This document shows, one piece after another, positions 8,380-16,864 of a stretch of 64,000 nt of DNA. Position numbers and translations under genes: made by a program. Origin of the DNA: Actinomyces israelii DSM 43320 (GTDB taxonomy: Bacteria > Actinomycetota > Actinomycetes > Actinomycetales > Actinomycetaceae); the NCBI RefSeq assembly GCF_000711965.1, contig NZ_JONS01000003.1, positions 107,235 through 171,234 on the forward strand, read 5' to 3'. The number at the start of each line of letters is the position of its first letter. The stretch's first letter is position 1. The notes beneath the pieces were generated by a model. The model worked only from the letters and a program-made list of their open reading frames with translations, was not told the origin of the DNA and made no database searches.

Positions 8380-8721
8380 TTGTTCACCGGAATCGTGGAG
8401 GAGCTCGGGCGCATCGAGCGCGTGGAGCACGCCGGGTCGTCGGCCAGGCTGACGGTCCGCGCCCCGCGGGTCATGGAGGGCACCCGCCCGGGTGGCTCCA
8501 TCTGTGTCAGCGGGTTGTGTCAGCGGGTGCTGCCTGACCGTTGCCGAGGCCGCCGAGGGCCCCGGCTCCCCGGGTCGCTGACCGTCTGCCTGATCCCCGA
8601 GACGCTGCGCCGCACGACCCTGGGCGGCAGGCGGCCCGGCGACCGCGTCAACCTGGAGGTCGACGTCATGGCCAAGTACATCGAGCGCCTCCTGGGCGCG
8701 GGCGCCCGGCCCGCCGGGTAG
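8380..8721 (+). pseudogene. ribE: Riboflavin synthase remnant: two domains collapsed into one, frame damaged
   Basis: 113 codons from TTG 8380 with a good ribosome site (TAGGAGGATCACGG). Intact riboflavin synthase has about 200 aa in two homologous lumazine-binding domains. Here the first domain begins normally (MFTGIVEELGRIERVEHAG) and runs to GGSICVSG, after which the protein jumps to the end of the second domain (LIPETLRRTTLG, PGDRVNLEVDVMAKYIERLL). About 90-100 residues are missing. Between the two parts about 20 codons are read out of frame: the true frame still spells GCCLTVAEAAEGPGSPG. A 13-bp tandem duplication (8503-8528) and a one-base loss in the CCCC run near 8564-8567 together restore the downstream frame. 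No other rib gene is nearby. Almost certainly inactive. Confidence 0.85.
8503..8528. repeat. 13-bp tandem duplication inside the ribE remnant
   Basis: TGTGTCAGCGGGT at 8503-8515 is repeated exactly at 8516-8528. Removing one copy makes the flanking codons read VSGCCLTVAEAAE, the expected lumazine-binding-domain sequence, but then a TGA follows shortly. So the duplication acts as a frame-restoring +1 shift. Confidence 0.92.
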
Positions 8722-8752
8722 GCCGCGGGAGCCGCCCCGCCGCCGACGGCCC

Positions 8753-9796
8753 TCAGGCGCCGCGCGGGCGGGAGGGCAGGCGTCCGCGCCGGGCGCTGCA
8801 GATGGTGAGCACGGCCCGCTCGACGGCGTGGACGGGGTCGCGCGACTCCCCCTTGACCTCGGCGTCCGCCCGGGCGACCGCCATGATGGCCGCGGCCAGG
8901 GCGTCGTCCGACCAGCCGGACAGCTCGCGGCGGGCCCGGTCCACCTGCCAGGGCGCCATGCCGAGGTCCTTGGGGCTCATGCCCCGCCTGCCTCCCATGG
9001 CGGCCACGCGGGCCAGCTGGCGGACCTTCATCGCCAGGGCGGCGACGATCGGCACCGGCTCGGTGCCGGTGGCGACGGCGTGGCGCAGGGCGGTGATGGC
9101 CTTGGCGACGTTCCCCGCGGCGGCGGCGTCCGCCACGGTGAAGCCGGTGGCCTCGAAGCGGCCCGCGTAGTAGGTGTTGACGGCCTGGGTGGTGATGGTG
9201 CCCCGGGTGTCGGCGATCAGCTGGTCGACGGCCGAGCACAGCTCGCGCAGGTCGGAGCCGAGGGCGTCCACGAGCGCGCCGACGGCCTCCGGCTCTATGC
9301 GGCGGCCCGCCCGGCGCACGTCCGCGCCCACGAGCGCGGCCTTGTCCCTGGGCGACCTGACCGCCTCGATGGTCACCACCGGGTAGGGGGACCCGGCCAG
9401 GGCGTCGAGGAGCCTGCGGCCGCGCTGGCCGCCGTTGTGCCGCAGCAGGACGACGACGTCGGGCGCGGGGTCGGAGGTGTAGGCCAGCAGGTCCGTCAGC
9501 AGCGCGTCGTTCATCTGCTCCAGGGCCGGCACGAGCACGAGCTTGGGCTCCCCGAACAGGGAGGGGGAGGTGAGGGTGTCGAGCCGGTGGGGCTCGTAGG
9601 CGGCGGCCTCGATCGTGCTGATCTCGGTGGCGGGGTCCTTCTGGCGCGCCCGGGCCAGGAGCCGGGCCACGGCGCGGTCTGCGAGAAGCTCCTCACCCGC
9701 GCGGATCAGGACGACCGGGGCGAGGTCGACCTGGTCCCAGGCGGGTCCTGCTGGTGCGCGCCGGGAGCCTCGGGTGGAGCGTCGGGTCGGTGCCAT
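8753..9796 (-). CDS. holA: DNA polymerase III delta subunit (clamp loader)
   Basis: 347 aa from the ATG at 9796 (an ATG 13 codons earlier is also in frame). HolA opens the beta clamp within the clamp loader. Visible features: APVVLIRAGEELLADRAVARL at the N-terminus, then EPKLVLVPALEQM, PDVVVLLRHNGGQRGRRLLDAL, a central LVDALGSDLRELCSAVDQLI and a C-terminal ALRHAVATGTEPVPIVAALAMKVRQL-like helical stretch, in the family order. The first 91 bp overlap the end of comEC in another frame, and both frames look genuine. No later in-frame start would preserve the N-terminal strand. Confidence 0.92.
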   Translation of the reverse strand: MAPTRRSTRGSRRAPAGPAWDQVDLAPVVLIRAGEELLADRAVARLLARARQKDPATEISTIEAAAYEPHRLDTLTSPSLFGEPKLVLVPALEQMNDALLTDLLAYTSDPAPDVVVLLRHNGGQRGRRLLDALAGSPYPVVTIEAVRSPRDKAALVGADVRRAGRRIEPEAVGALVDALGSDLRELCSAVDQLIADTRGTITTQAVNTYYAGRFEATGFTVADAAAAGNVAKAITALRHAVATGTEPVPIVAALAMKVRQLARVAAMGGRRGMSPKDLGMAPWQVDRARRELSGWSDDALAAAIMAVARADAEVKGESRDPVHAVERAVLTICSARRGRLPSRPRGA

Positions 9797-11472
9797 GGGG
9801 CAAGCCTGCCACGCAGCGCCGACTTGATTGCGCATGCCGCCGGCGCCAGGGCCGTGGAGGCCCGGCTCAGGCCCGCGCGCCCCCGCCGCGAGGCGGCCGC
9901 CGCGCCGGCGGCCTCGAGCGCCGCCAGGGCGCAGGCGCCGCCCGCCCCGCCGGGCCACTCCAGGCTCGCGGCCGGCAGGTCGGCGAAGAAGCCGGCGACG
10001 ACCACCAGCCAGGCGCAGCAGGCGGTCGCGGGCCAGGCGATGAGTCTCGCCAGCGCGGGCCACCACGGCGCCACCACGGCGGCGAGCAGGCCGGTCACGG
10101 TCGCCACGGGCACGGGCGGGGCCGCCAGCGCGTTGGCGGGCACCGCCCAGGTGCTCACCCGGGGCTGGAGGAGGACCAGGACGGGGGCGCAGGCGGCCTG
10201 GGCGACCAGCGGCACGGCCAGGAGAGCGGCCGCCCACCGGGGCAGGCGCCGGGCGAGCGCCTCCTGGGCGGGGGCGGCCCCCAGCAGGATCCCGGCCGTG
10301 GCCACGACCGACAGGGCGAAGCCGTAGGAGCGCGCCTGCCAGGGGTCGATGAGCAGCAGGACGATGACCGCGGCCCCCAGTGCGGGCAGGGAGGCGGAGC
10401 GCCTGCCCAGGGCCACGCCCGCGAGCAGGACCGCGCCCATGGCCGCCGCACGCAGGACGGACCCGCCGGGACGAACCAGGACGACGAGTCCCGCCAGCAC
10501 CAGAGCCCCGGCGACGGCCCGCCACCGCCTGGGCAGGAGGCCGAGCCCGCACACGACCAGGCCCAGGACGATGGCGACGTGCTCGCCCGACACGGCGGTG
10601 AGGTGGGTCATGGACACGGTGCGCATGTCGGCCCGGACGTCGGCGGGCAGGGCGTGGTCGTCCCCCAGCGCCACCCCGGAGACGAGCTCGCGCGCCCCGT
10701 CGGGCCACCGCCACCGGCCCGGTGCCGTCCGCGGCTCCCCGACCGCGTCGGCCAGCCCCGCCCGGACGCCTCCGACCAGGGCCAGGACGCCGGTCGGCCG
10801 GGCGGTGAGCCGCACGACGGCGTCGGAGCCCAGGACCGCGGCGTGCTCCTCGCCCGGGTCGGCGGGCCGGGGCGCGGCGTGCACGCGCACGGTGGCGCCC
10901 ATGGGCAGGCCGTACCAGTCCCGGCCGCCCAGGACCAGGGCGGTCAGGCGGGAGCCGCTGCCGTCAACGGCGGTGACGTCGAGGTCGGCGACCACGGTGG
11001 TGCGGCGGGGCCCGGCCACCACGCGCGGCTCGGAGGCCACAGCGCCCACAATGGTGACGGCACGGCCCTCGGCCGCCGCCCGGGTCAGGGGATCCGCGGC
11101 CCGGCTCCACGACCCGGCCGCGGTCACGGCGAGCACCGCGAGGGCGGCCAGGACGGCCAGCAGGAGGCTCGCGCACACCGATCCGACGGCGGAGCCGTCC
11201 GGGGCGTCCGGCGCACCGGGCCTCGGATCCCGGCGGTGGCGGGGCGGGCGGAACCGGAGCGCTCCGGCTCCCAGCGGGAGGGCGAGGACGGCCAGGACGA
11301 GGGCCGCCGCAAGCGTGTGGCGCCAGGCCCCCCGTCCGGACAGGCCGGTGGCCCAGGCGGCGGCGGCCCAGGCGGCCAGGGCCGGCGTGAGCAGGCGCGC
11401 GTCCAGGGGCGCGGGGGCGGCCTCGCGCAAGGCGTGGGGCCCGCTGCGGCGCTCCCCGGGGCGGGCGCTCAT
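9706..11472 (-). CDS. comEC: ComEC/Rec2 DNA uptake channel, no metallo-beta-lactamase domain
   Basis: 588 aa from the ATG at 11472, overlapping the comEA stop (ATGA). ComEC forms the inner-membrane channel that imports single-stranded DNA in natural transformation. The N-terminal part has helices and a DUF4131-like soluble region (VTIVGAVASEPRVVAGPRRTT, VLGGRDWYGLPMGATVRV). The Competence domain carries the conserved MTHLTAVSGEHVAIVLGL and then about eight helices. The protein ends about 70 residues after the last helix, so the C-terminal metallo-beta-lactamase-like nuclease domain found in many ComEC proteins is absent. The last 91 bp overlap holA. Confidence 0.92.
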   Translation of the reverse strand: MSARPGERRSGPHALREAAPAPLDARLLTPALAAWAAAAWATGLSGRGAWRHTLAAALVLAVLALPLGAGALRFRPPRHRRDPRPGAPDAPDGSAVGSVCASLLLAVLAALAVLAVTAAGSWSRAADPLTRAAAEGRAVTIVGAVASEPRVVAGPRRTTVVADLDVTAVDGSGSRLTALVLGGRDWYGLPMGATVRVHAAPRPADPGEEHAAVLGSDAVVRLTARPTGVLALVGGVRAGLADAVGEPRTAPGRWRWPDGARELVSGVALGDDHALPADVRADMRTVSMTHLTAVSGEHVAIVLGLVVCGLGLLPRRWRAVAGALVLAGLVVLVRPGGSVLRAAAMGAVLLAGVALGRRSASLPALGAAVIVLLLIDPWQARSYGFALSVVATAGILLGAAPAQEALARRLPRWAAALLAVPLVAQAACAPVLVLLQPRVSTWAVPANALAAPPVPVATVTGLLAAVVAPWWPALARLIAWPATACCAWLVVVAGFFADLPAASLEWPGGAGGACALAALEAAGAAAASRRGRAGLSRASTALAPAACAIKSALRGRLAPWHRPDAPPEAPGAHQQDPPGTRSTSPRSS

Positions 11473-12269
11473 ACGGTCGCCTCCGACCTGAGGGCCTCGA
11501 GCTTGGCCCGCCCGATGCCGGGCACGTCCGTCAGGTCGTCCAGGCTCGCGAAGGGGCCGTGGGCCTGCCGGTGGCTGACGATCCGCTCGGCCAGTGCGGG
11601 CCCGATCCCGGGCAGCTTCTCCAGCTCGTCGGCGGAGGCGGTGTTGACGTTGATCAGCCCGGAGCCGCCGGCCCCGGCTCCCGCGGAGGGAGTCGTCCCC
11701 GTCTCCGAGGCGGGCGCCGCCTCCACCGCCTCGCCGACGACGGGGACCCGCACCTGCTCGCCGTCGGCGACGATCCTGGCGAGGTTGAGCTGATCGGTCT
11801 GGGCGTCCTCGCGCACCCCGCCGGCAGCCTCGATGGCGTCCACGACGCGCGCACCGGCCGGGAGCCTGACCACCCCCGGTGACCGGACTGCGCCGACGAC
11901 GTGCACGAGGACCTCGCCCGTCCCGCCAGGCTCGGCGCCGGAGTGACCCGGGCCGCCGTCCGGCATGGTTGCCGGGCCGGTCGCCGGGCCGGTCGCGGGC
12001 TCCCCGCCGGCCGGGGTCTCCCCGGCCCCGGCCGTCGCCGTGGCCGCCGGACCGGCCTGGGGGCGCGAGTCGGGCGCGTTCATCACCGTGCGCAGCGCGA
12101 GGAGGAGGGCCAGGGCGATCAGGGCGGCCCCCAGGACCATGGCGGCCCGTGGCGCCACGGCGATGCGCCGGGGCCTGCGAACCGGCTCGTCGGGGTCGGT
12201 CGAGCAGGCCAGGCGCACGAGGCCGTCGAGGGACCGCCCGTCCCGCTGCGCCGCCCGCCGACCGCTCAT
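11469..12269 (-). CDS. comEA: ComEA-like competence DNA receptor
   Basis: 266 aa. One membrane anchor at about 43-62 (AAMVLGAALIALALLLAL), a Gly/Ala/Pro-rich spacer, a SLBB domain (about 118-170: VLVHVVGAVRSPGVVRLPAG) and a C-terminal double helix-hairpin-helix (about 205-265: INVNTASADELEKLPGIGPA and LDDLTDVPGIGRAKLEAL) that binds double-stranded DNA. The stop overlaps the comEC start by 4 bp. A TACCGT box 7 nt before the ATG suggests a leaderless mRNA carrying comEA, comEC and holA. Confidence 0.94.
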   Translation of the reverse strand: MSGRRAAQRDGRSLDGLVRLACSTDPDEPVRRPRRIAVAPRAAMVLGAALIALALLLALRTVMNAPDSRPQAGPAATATAGAGETPAGGEPATGPATGPATMPDGGPGHSGAEPGGTGEVLVHVVGAVRSPGVVRLPAGARVVDAIEAAGGVREDAQTDQLNLARIVADGEQVRVPVVGEAVEAAPASETGTTPSAGAGAGGSGLINVNTASADELEKLPGIGPALAERIVSHRQAHGPFASLDDLTDVPGIGRAKLEALRSEATV

Positions 12270-12276
12270 GGTGACG

Positions 12277-12282
12277 ACGGTA
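12277..12282 (-). promoter_or_regulatory. Leaderless -10 box for comEA-comEC-holA
   Basis: TACCGT on the minus strand, 7 nt before the comEA ATG. Confidence 0.45.
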
Positions 12283-12414
12283 GAGCGATGGCGCCGGGCG
12301 GCGCTGGCCGCCTGTGGACAGCCGCCCGGCGGGGTGCACGAGGCGCGCCTGTGGGGCCGCGGCGCCGACAGCGCGCTCGGTCACGCCCGCCCGGGGCCCG
12401 CCGCCGGGCGCCGC

Positions 12415-13242
12415 TCACCTGCCGCGGCCCAGCCACGGGGCGACGACGACGCCCAGGGCGCCGGGCCCCAGGTGGACGCGGTGGGCGGCGTCGACCGGCG
12501 AGCGCATGATGGACTCCACCACCGCCCCGGCCTGCGCCATGGCCTCGGCCAGGTCGTTCTCGAGCTCTTGGCCCTGCGCCGGGTCCTCCCCGTAGTGGAC
12601 GGCCAGGCGCACCGGCTCGACCGGGGGCCGCGGCCCGCTCAGCTGCGTCCCGCCGGCGGCGCGCACGGCCTGGGCGATCAGGTGGCGCCGGGCCCGCGCC
12701 GAGCCGCGCACGGTCTCGGCGACGGCCACGCCGGAGGCGGACATGGTCAGCACCGGCCGGATCCCGAGGGCGCCGCCCACCAGGCCGGTCGTGCGGTCCA
12801 CGCGCCCGCTGCGCCGCAGACCGGTCAGGTCATCGACAAGGAAAAATGTGCGGGACCGCGACGCCGACTCCCGGGCGCGGGCGGCCCCCCGGCGCGCGTC
12901 GCCGGCCTCGCAGGCGGCCAGGGCGGCCAGTCCGAGCGCCCCGCCCGAGGCGCCGGAGTCCAGGACCAGGACCGAGCGGCCCCCGGCTGCGAGCTCCTGG
13001 GCGGCGAGACGGGCGTTGTCCACCGTGCCCGACAGCACCGAGCCGATGTGGATGGCCAGGACCTCGTCGGCGCGCTCCAGGGCGGAGGCGTAGGCGGCCG
13101 CCAGCTCGGCGACGCTGGGCCGTGCGGTGGTCGGGGCGGCGCCGTCGTCGATCACGTGGAGCGGCACGACCCCGATGCCACGGCGCTGCGCGAGCGCCGG
13201 CGGCAGGCAGGCGGCGGAGTCGGTGACGACGGCGAGGGTCAT
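12415..13242 (-). CDS. DegV family fatty-acid-binding protein
   Basis: 275 aa from the ATG at 13242. DegV/FakB proteins bind a fatty acid and present it to the kinase FakA. Family marks: VVTDSAACLPPALAQRRGIGVVPLHV at the start, the ligand-pocket motif IHIGSVLSGTVDNARLAA, VLVLDSGASGGALGLAAL, then the hinge FFLVDDLTGLRRSGRV and LGIRPVLTMSASGV. In usual DegV proteins the Ser-Gly-Thr stretch contacts the carboxylate; it is present here as SVLSGTV. No FakA gene lies nearby. The TACCCT box 6 nt before the start indicates its own leaderless transcript. Confidence 0.93.
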   Translation of the reverse strand: MTLAVVTDSAACLPPALAQRRGIGVVPLHVIDDGAAPTTARPSVAELAAAYASALERADEVLAIHIGSVLSGTVDNARLAAQELAAGGRSVLVLDSGASGGALGLAALAACEAGDARRGAARARESASRSRTFFLVDDLTGLRRSGRVDRTTGLVGGALGIRPVLTMSASGVAVAETVRGSARARRHLIAQAVRAAGGTQLSGPRPPVEPVRLAVHYGEDPAQGQELENDLAEAMAQAGAVVESIMRSPVDAAHRVHLGPGALGVVVAPWLGRGR

Positions 13243-13248
13243 GGCCTC

Positions 13249-13254
13249 AGGGTA
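13249..13254 (-). promoter_or_regulatory. Leaderless -10 box for degV
   Basis: TACCCT on the minus strand, 6 nt before the ATG at 13242. Confidence 0.5.
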
Positions 13255-13321
13255 GTCGCCGCCGTCACCATCGGCTGTGTCCAATGTGTCCAAGCGGCCG
13301 CTCCCCTGCGCCCGGCCGGGC

Positions 13322-15328
13322 TCAGGACTGCTGGGCGATCTGCATGCGCCGGTTCTCCAGGCCCACGATCTGCTCGAAGACCCCCCGGTAGTCCTCGTCG
13401 TCCGCACTCATGCGGCGGTGCCTGGCGCGCAGCTCGGCGAGCCGGCGGTTGATCCCGGTGCGGGCCAGGGCCGACAGGACGCCTCGGGCGTAGCGCTCGA
13501 CGACGTGCGGGTCGGGCCCGTCGGCCTGGCCGCGGGACGGCGCCAGGGGCAGGGGCGCCACCGCCAGCTCGGTGATGGCGGCGCTGACCGGTCCGATGGC
13601 CCCGACGCGCACCTGCTCGATCCAGCGGACGGTGGCTCGGTTGACGGCGACGTCATGAGCCAGGCCGGAGGCCTCGGCCCGGGAGATGAGGCCGGGGACC
13701 TCCCCGGCCCCGCCCGCCGCCTCGATGGCCTCGAAGACGGCCCGGTGGACCGGCGCGGAGAAGGCGACCGGACTGATGTCGTCCGCGCCGGCGCGCGCGG
13801 CGACCACGGGCATCTGCACGATGACCTCCAGGGCCTGGCGCTCGAGCCTGGCCACCGGGTCACTCACCGGCGGCAGCCCGGGCGGGACGGAGACGGTGCC
13901 CGGCGCGGCCGCGTCCGGACCGGCGCCCGACGGGCCCGGGCCGCCCGCACCGCGCCGCGCGGCGGCGCGCACCGCCCCCACGGCCTCGGAGTCGGGCATA
14001 CCGAGCCACCCGGCCAGGCGCCGGGTGTACTCCCGGCGCAGCGCCCGGTCACGGATGCCCGCCACCACCGGCGCGGCCGAGCGCAGCCCCCGCACCCGCC
14101 CCTCGGCGGTGTCCAGGTCGAGATCGGCCAGGCAGGCGCGGATGACGAACTCGAACAGGGGCACGCGGCGCTCCAGCAGCCGCGGGATCGCGTCGTTGCC
14201 CTCCGCCATGCGCAGGTCGCAGGGGTCGTAGCCGTGCGGGTCGACCGCCACGAAGGTCTGCGCGGCGAAGTGCTGGTCCTCCCCGTAGGCGCGCAGGGCC
14301 GCCTTGCGCCCGGCGGCGTCGCCGTCGAAGGTGAAGACGACCTCCCCGCCGCGGGCGCGGTTGCCCGCCATGACGCCGGCCGACGGGTCGGCGGAGTCCC
14401 CCAGGAGGCGGCGCACGATGCGCACGTGGTCGGCCCCGAAGGCGGTGCCGCACGTGGCCACGGCGTTGGTGACCCCGGACAGGTGGGCGGCCATGACGTC
14501 GGTGTAGCCCTCGACGACGACGACGCGGTGGTCGCGGGCGATGTCCCGCTTGGCCAGGTCCAGGCCGTAGAGCACCTGGCTCTTGTGGTAGATGGCGGTC
14601 TCGGGGGTGTTGAGGTACTTGGGGACGGTGGCGTCCTCGTCCGACAGGCGCCTGCCGCCGAATCCGACGGTGGCCCCGGTGACGTCGCGGATGGGCCACA
14701 TGAGGCGGTCGCGGAAGCGGTCGTAGACGCGCGCGCCGTCGGCACCGCCCTGCCCGCACAGGCCAGAGGCGACCAGCTCGTGCTCGGTGAAGCCCCGCGA
14801 GCGCAGCATGTTCGCCAGCGTGTCCCAGCCGGCGGGGGCGTAGCCGACTCCGAAGCGGGCGGCCTCCTCGGGGCCGAAGGCGCGTCCGCCGAGGAAGGCG
14901 CGTCCCGCCTGCGCGGCGGGGGCGGCGAGCTGCTCGCGGAACCAGGACTCGGCCAGGCGGTTGGCCTCCAGGAGCCGCCGGCGGGTGCCGGGCTCGACGC
15001 CGTGGGTGACCGAGCCGCCGCCCTCCTCGTAGCGCAGCCGGACGCCGACCCGGCCGGCCAGGTACTCCACGGCCTCGGTGAAGGGCAGGTGGTTGATCTT
15101 CTGGACGAAGGAGATGACGTCCCCGCCCTCGCCGCAGCCGAAGCAGTGCCACAGGCCCAGCTGGGGGCGGACGTTGAAGGAGGGGGTGCGCTCGTCGTGG
15201 AAGGGGCACAGGCCCTTGAGCGATCCCGCCCCGCCGCTCTTGAGGGTGACGTGCTCGCCGACGACGTCCTCGATCTTCGCGCGCTCGCGCACCGCGTCGA
15301 TGTCCTCGCGCTTGATCAGTCCCGCCAT
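13322..15328 (-). CDS. dnaG: DNA primase
   Basis: 668 aa, full length for actinobacterial DnaG. It synthesises RNA primers at the replication fork. The N-terminal CHC2 zinc finger has Cys41, His44, Cys62 and Cys65 ([24 protein letters not shown]). The catalytic core follows, with the TOPRIM motifs [11 protein letters not shown] and [13 protein letters not shown]. The C-terminal third is Ala/Gly-rich up to about 455, then a helical region that would contact the helicase DnaB. It lies between dgt and degV, all on the minus strand but each with its own TANNNT start signal. No rpoD follows. Confidence 0.97.
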   Translation of the reverse strand: MAGLIKREDIDAVRERAKIEDVVGEHVTLKSGGAGSLKGLCPFHDERTPSFNVRPQLGLWHCFGCGEGGDVISFVQKINHLPFTEAVEYLAGRVGVRLRYEEGGGSVTHGVEPGTRRRLLEANRLAESWFREQLAAPAAQAGRAFLGGRAFGPEEAARFGVGYAPAGWDTLANMLRSRGFTEHELVASGLCGQGGADGARVYDRFRDRLMWPIRDVTGATVGFGGRRLSDEDATVPKYLNTPETAIYHKSQVLYGLDLAKRDIARDHRVVVVEGYTDVMAAHLSGVTNAVATCGTAFGADHVRIVRRLLGDSADPSAGVMAGNRARGGEVVFTFDGDAAGRKAALRAYGEDQHFAAQTFVAVDPHGYDPCDLRMAEGNDAIPRLLERRVPLFEFVIRACLADLDLDTAEGRVRGLRSAAPVVAGIRDRALRREYTRRLAGWLGMPDSEAVGAVRAAARRGAGGPGPSGAGPDAAAPGTVSVPPGLPPVSDPVARLERQALEVIVQMPVVAARAGADDISPVAFSAPVHRAVFEAIEAAGGAGEVPGLISRAEASGLAHDVAVNRATVRWIEQVRVGAIGPVSAAITELAVAPLPLAPSRGQADGPDPHVVERYARGVLSALARTGINRRLAELRARHRRMSADDEDYRGVFEQIVGLENRRMQIAQQS

Positions 15329-15334
15329 GGCGGC

Positions 15335-15340
15335 ATTCTA
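15335..15340 (-). promoter_or_regulatory. Leaderless -10 box for dnaG
   Basis: TAGAAT on the minus strand, 6 nt before the dnaG ATG; the best consensus -10 of the set. Confidence 0.6.
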
Positions 15341-15389
15341 GGCGAGGGCGCCGACACGGATGCGCCCGGGGCGGGGCGCCGGACTCGTC

Positions 15390-16727
15390 TCATACCTCCG
15401 AGAGCAGCCCGCACAGGCGCGCGTGCCAGGCGCGCGCCGAGGTGTCGGTCAGGGAGGCGATCTGGTCCACGACCGCCCGGATGCGGCCCGCGTCGTCGTC
15501 GGCCCGGCGCCAGGCCGCGGCGAAGATGGGCTCCAGGTGCTCGCCCCCGGAGGAGAGCAGGACGTCGGCCAGGTCGAACAGCTCGGTGCGCTGGCGCAGG
15601 TAGACGGGCTCGTGCTCGCGCGGCGCCATGACGTAGTGCACGGCGACGCCCTTGAGGAACAGGATCTCGGCGGCGGTGTCCGCGGGGATGACCAGGTCGG
15701 CGTCGTAGCGGGTCAGGGGGCCGGTCCCGAAGACGGCCCGGGTGGCCGCGGCCACGGCGGACACGAAGCGGCCTATGAGCTGGCTGGTGAGGTTCTTCAG
15801 CCTGGCGGCGTCCGCCGGCGCCCCGCTGTAGGAGGCGATCCAGCTGGACTGGGCGGCCAGACGCTCCCAGGCCGCGCCGAGCGCGGCGCGGCCCGGCTCG
15901 GCCCCGTACCAGGCGCTGGTGTCCTCGATGACGGAGTCGACCTCGGAGTCCTCTCGCAGCCGGGCCGGGTCCATGCGCCCCAGGGCGATGGCGTCCTCGA
16001 CGTCGTGGACGGAGTAGCCGACGTCGTCGCAGAAGTCCATGAGCTGGGCCTCCAGGCAGCGGCGCCCGGCAGGGGCGCCGGCGCGCATCCAGGCGAAGAT
16101 CTCCCGGTCGTCGTCGTAGCAGCAGTACTTGCGGGCGCTCTTGCCCTGCGGGCCGCCCGGCCCCTCGCCCCGGGCCCAGGGGTACTTGGCGACGGCGTCG
16201 AGGCTGGCGCGCGTGAGATTGAGGCCCACGCTGCGTCCGGAGGCGTCCATGGTCTTGGGCTCCAGGCGGGTCAGGATGCGCAGGGTCTGGGCGTTGCCCT
16301 CGAAGCCGCCGATGGACGCCGCGACGACATCGAGCGCCTTCTCCCCGTTGTGCCCGTAGGGCGGGTGGCCCAGATCGTGGGACAGGCAGGCGGTGTCGAC
16401 GACGTCGGGGTCGCAGCCCAGCGCCTGCCCGAGCGCGCGGCCCACCTGGGCGACCTCCAGGGAGTGGGTGAGGCGGGTCCGCACGAAGTCGTCGCTGGAG
16501 GGCCCCAGCACCTGGGTCTTGGCGCCCAGGCGGCGCAGCGCTGAGGAATGGACCACACGCGCCCGGTCGCGCTCGAAGGGCGTGCGCTGGGGGTTCTTCG
16601 CAGGCTCTGGCACGAAACGAGCGATGTCGCCGGCCCCGTACCCGGCCAGGTCATCCCGCTCCCCGCCGGCAGGACCGTGGCCGTCACGGGGGCCGGCGGT
16701 GTGGAGTGGCACCCCGTTGCTGGACAT
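15390..16727 (-). CDS. dgt: Deoxyguanosinetriphosphate triphosphohydrolase-like HD protein
   Basis: 445 aa from the ATG at 16727, chosen over an ATG 7 codons earlier because TACCTT lies exactly 6 nt before it. The enzyme hydrolyses dGTP (or other dNTPs) to the nucleoside and triphosphate. HD-domain metal ligands are seen in RTRLTHSLEVAQV and CLSHDLGHPPYGHNGEKAL, with a later Asp in DFCDDVGYSVHDVEDAI. The start RTPFERDRARVVHSSALRRL and the motif GAKTQVLGPS match the dNTPase family. The neighbour order dgt-dnaG is common in actinobacteria. The exact substrate is not readable from sequence. Confidence 0.93.
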   Translation of the reverse strand: MSSNGVPLHTAGPRDGHGPAGGERDDLAGYGAGDIARFVPEPAKNPQRTPFERDRARVVHSSALRRLGAKTQVLGPSSDDFVRTRLTHSLEVAQVGRALGQALGCDPDVVDTACLSHDLGHPPYGHNGEKALDVVAASIGGFEGNAQTLRILTRLEPKTMDASGRSVGLNLTRASLDAVAKYPWARGEGPGGPQGKSARKYCCYDDDREIFAWMRAGAPAGRRCLEAQLMDFCDDVGYSVHDVEDAIALGRMDPARLREDSEVDSVIEDTSAWYGAEPGRAALGAAWERLAAQSSWIASYSGAPADAARLKNLTSQLIGRFVSAVAAATRAVFGTGPLTRYDADLVIPADTAAEILFLKGVAVHYVMAPREHEPVYLRQRTELFDLADVLLSSGGEHLEPIFAAAWRRADDDAGRIRAVVDQIASLTDTSARAWHARLCGLLSEV

Positions 16728-16733
16728 GGTCAC

Positions 16734-16739
16734 AAGGTA
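16734..16739 (-). promoter_or_regulatory. Leaderless -10 box for dgt
   Basis: TACCTT on the minus strand, 6 nt before the ATG at 16727. The 16749-16864 gap also holds an AT-rich patch (around 16754-16785) likely to contain the promoter of the divergent GH13-like gene. Confidence 0.45.
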
Positions 16740-16864
16740 GCGCAGCATGGGGCTACTATGAGATATAAACTTGTGCGCTTATGCTGCTCGCCCGCAAGGC
16801 CGCGAGCGGCGGACGCGCGGACTGAATTGTCCGGGCCAGACCCGGAGGAAGGGAGCCGTTTGCT

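Noticed and set aside
13277..15631. A 784-codon open frame opposite dnaG
   Set aside because: Antisense of a well-conserved primase gene; composition Gly/Ala/Asp-rich without domains.
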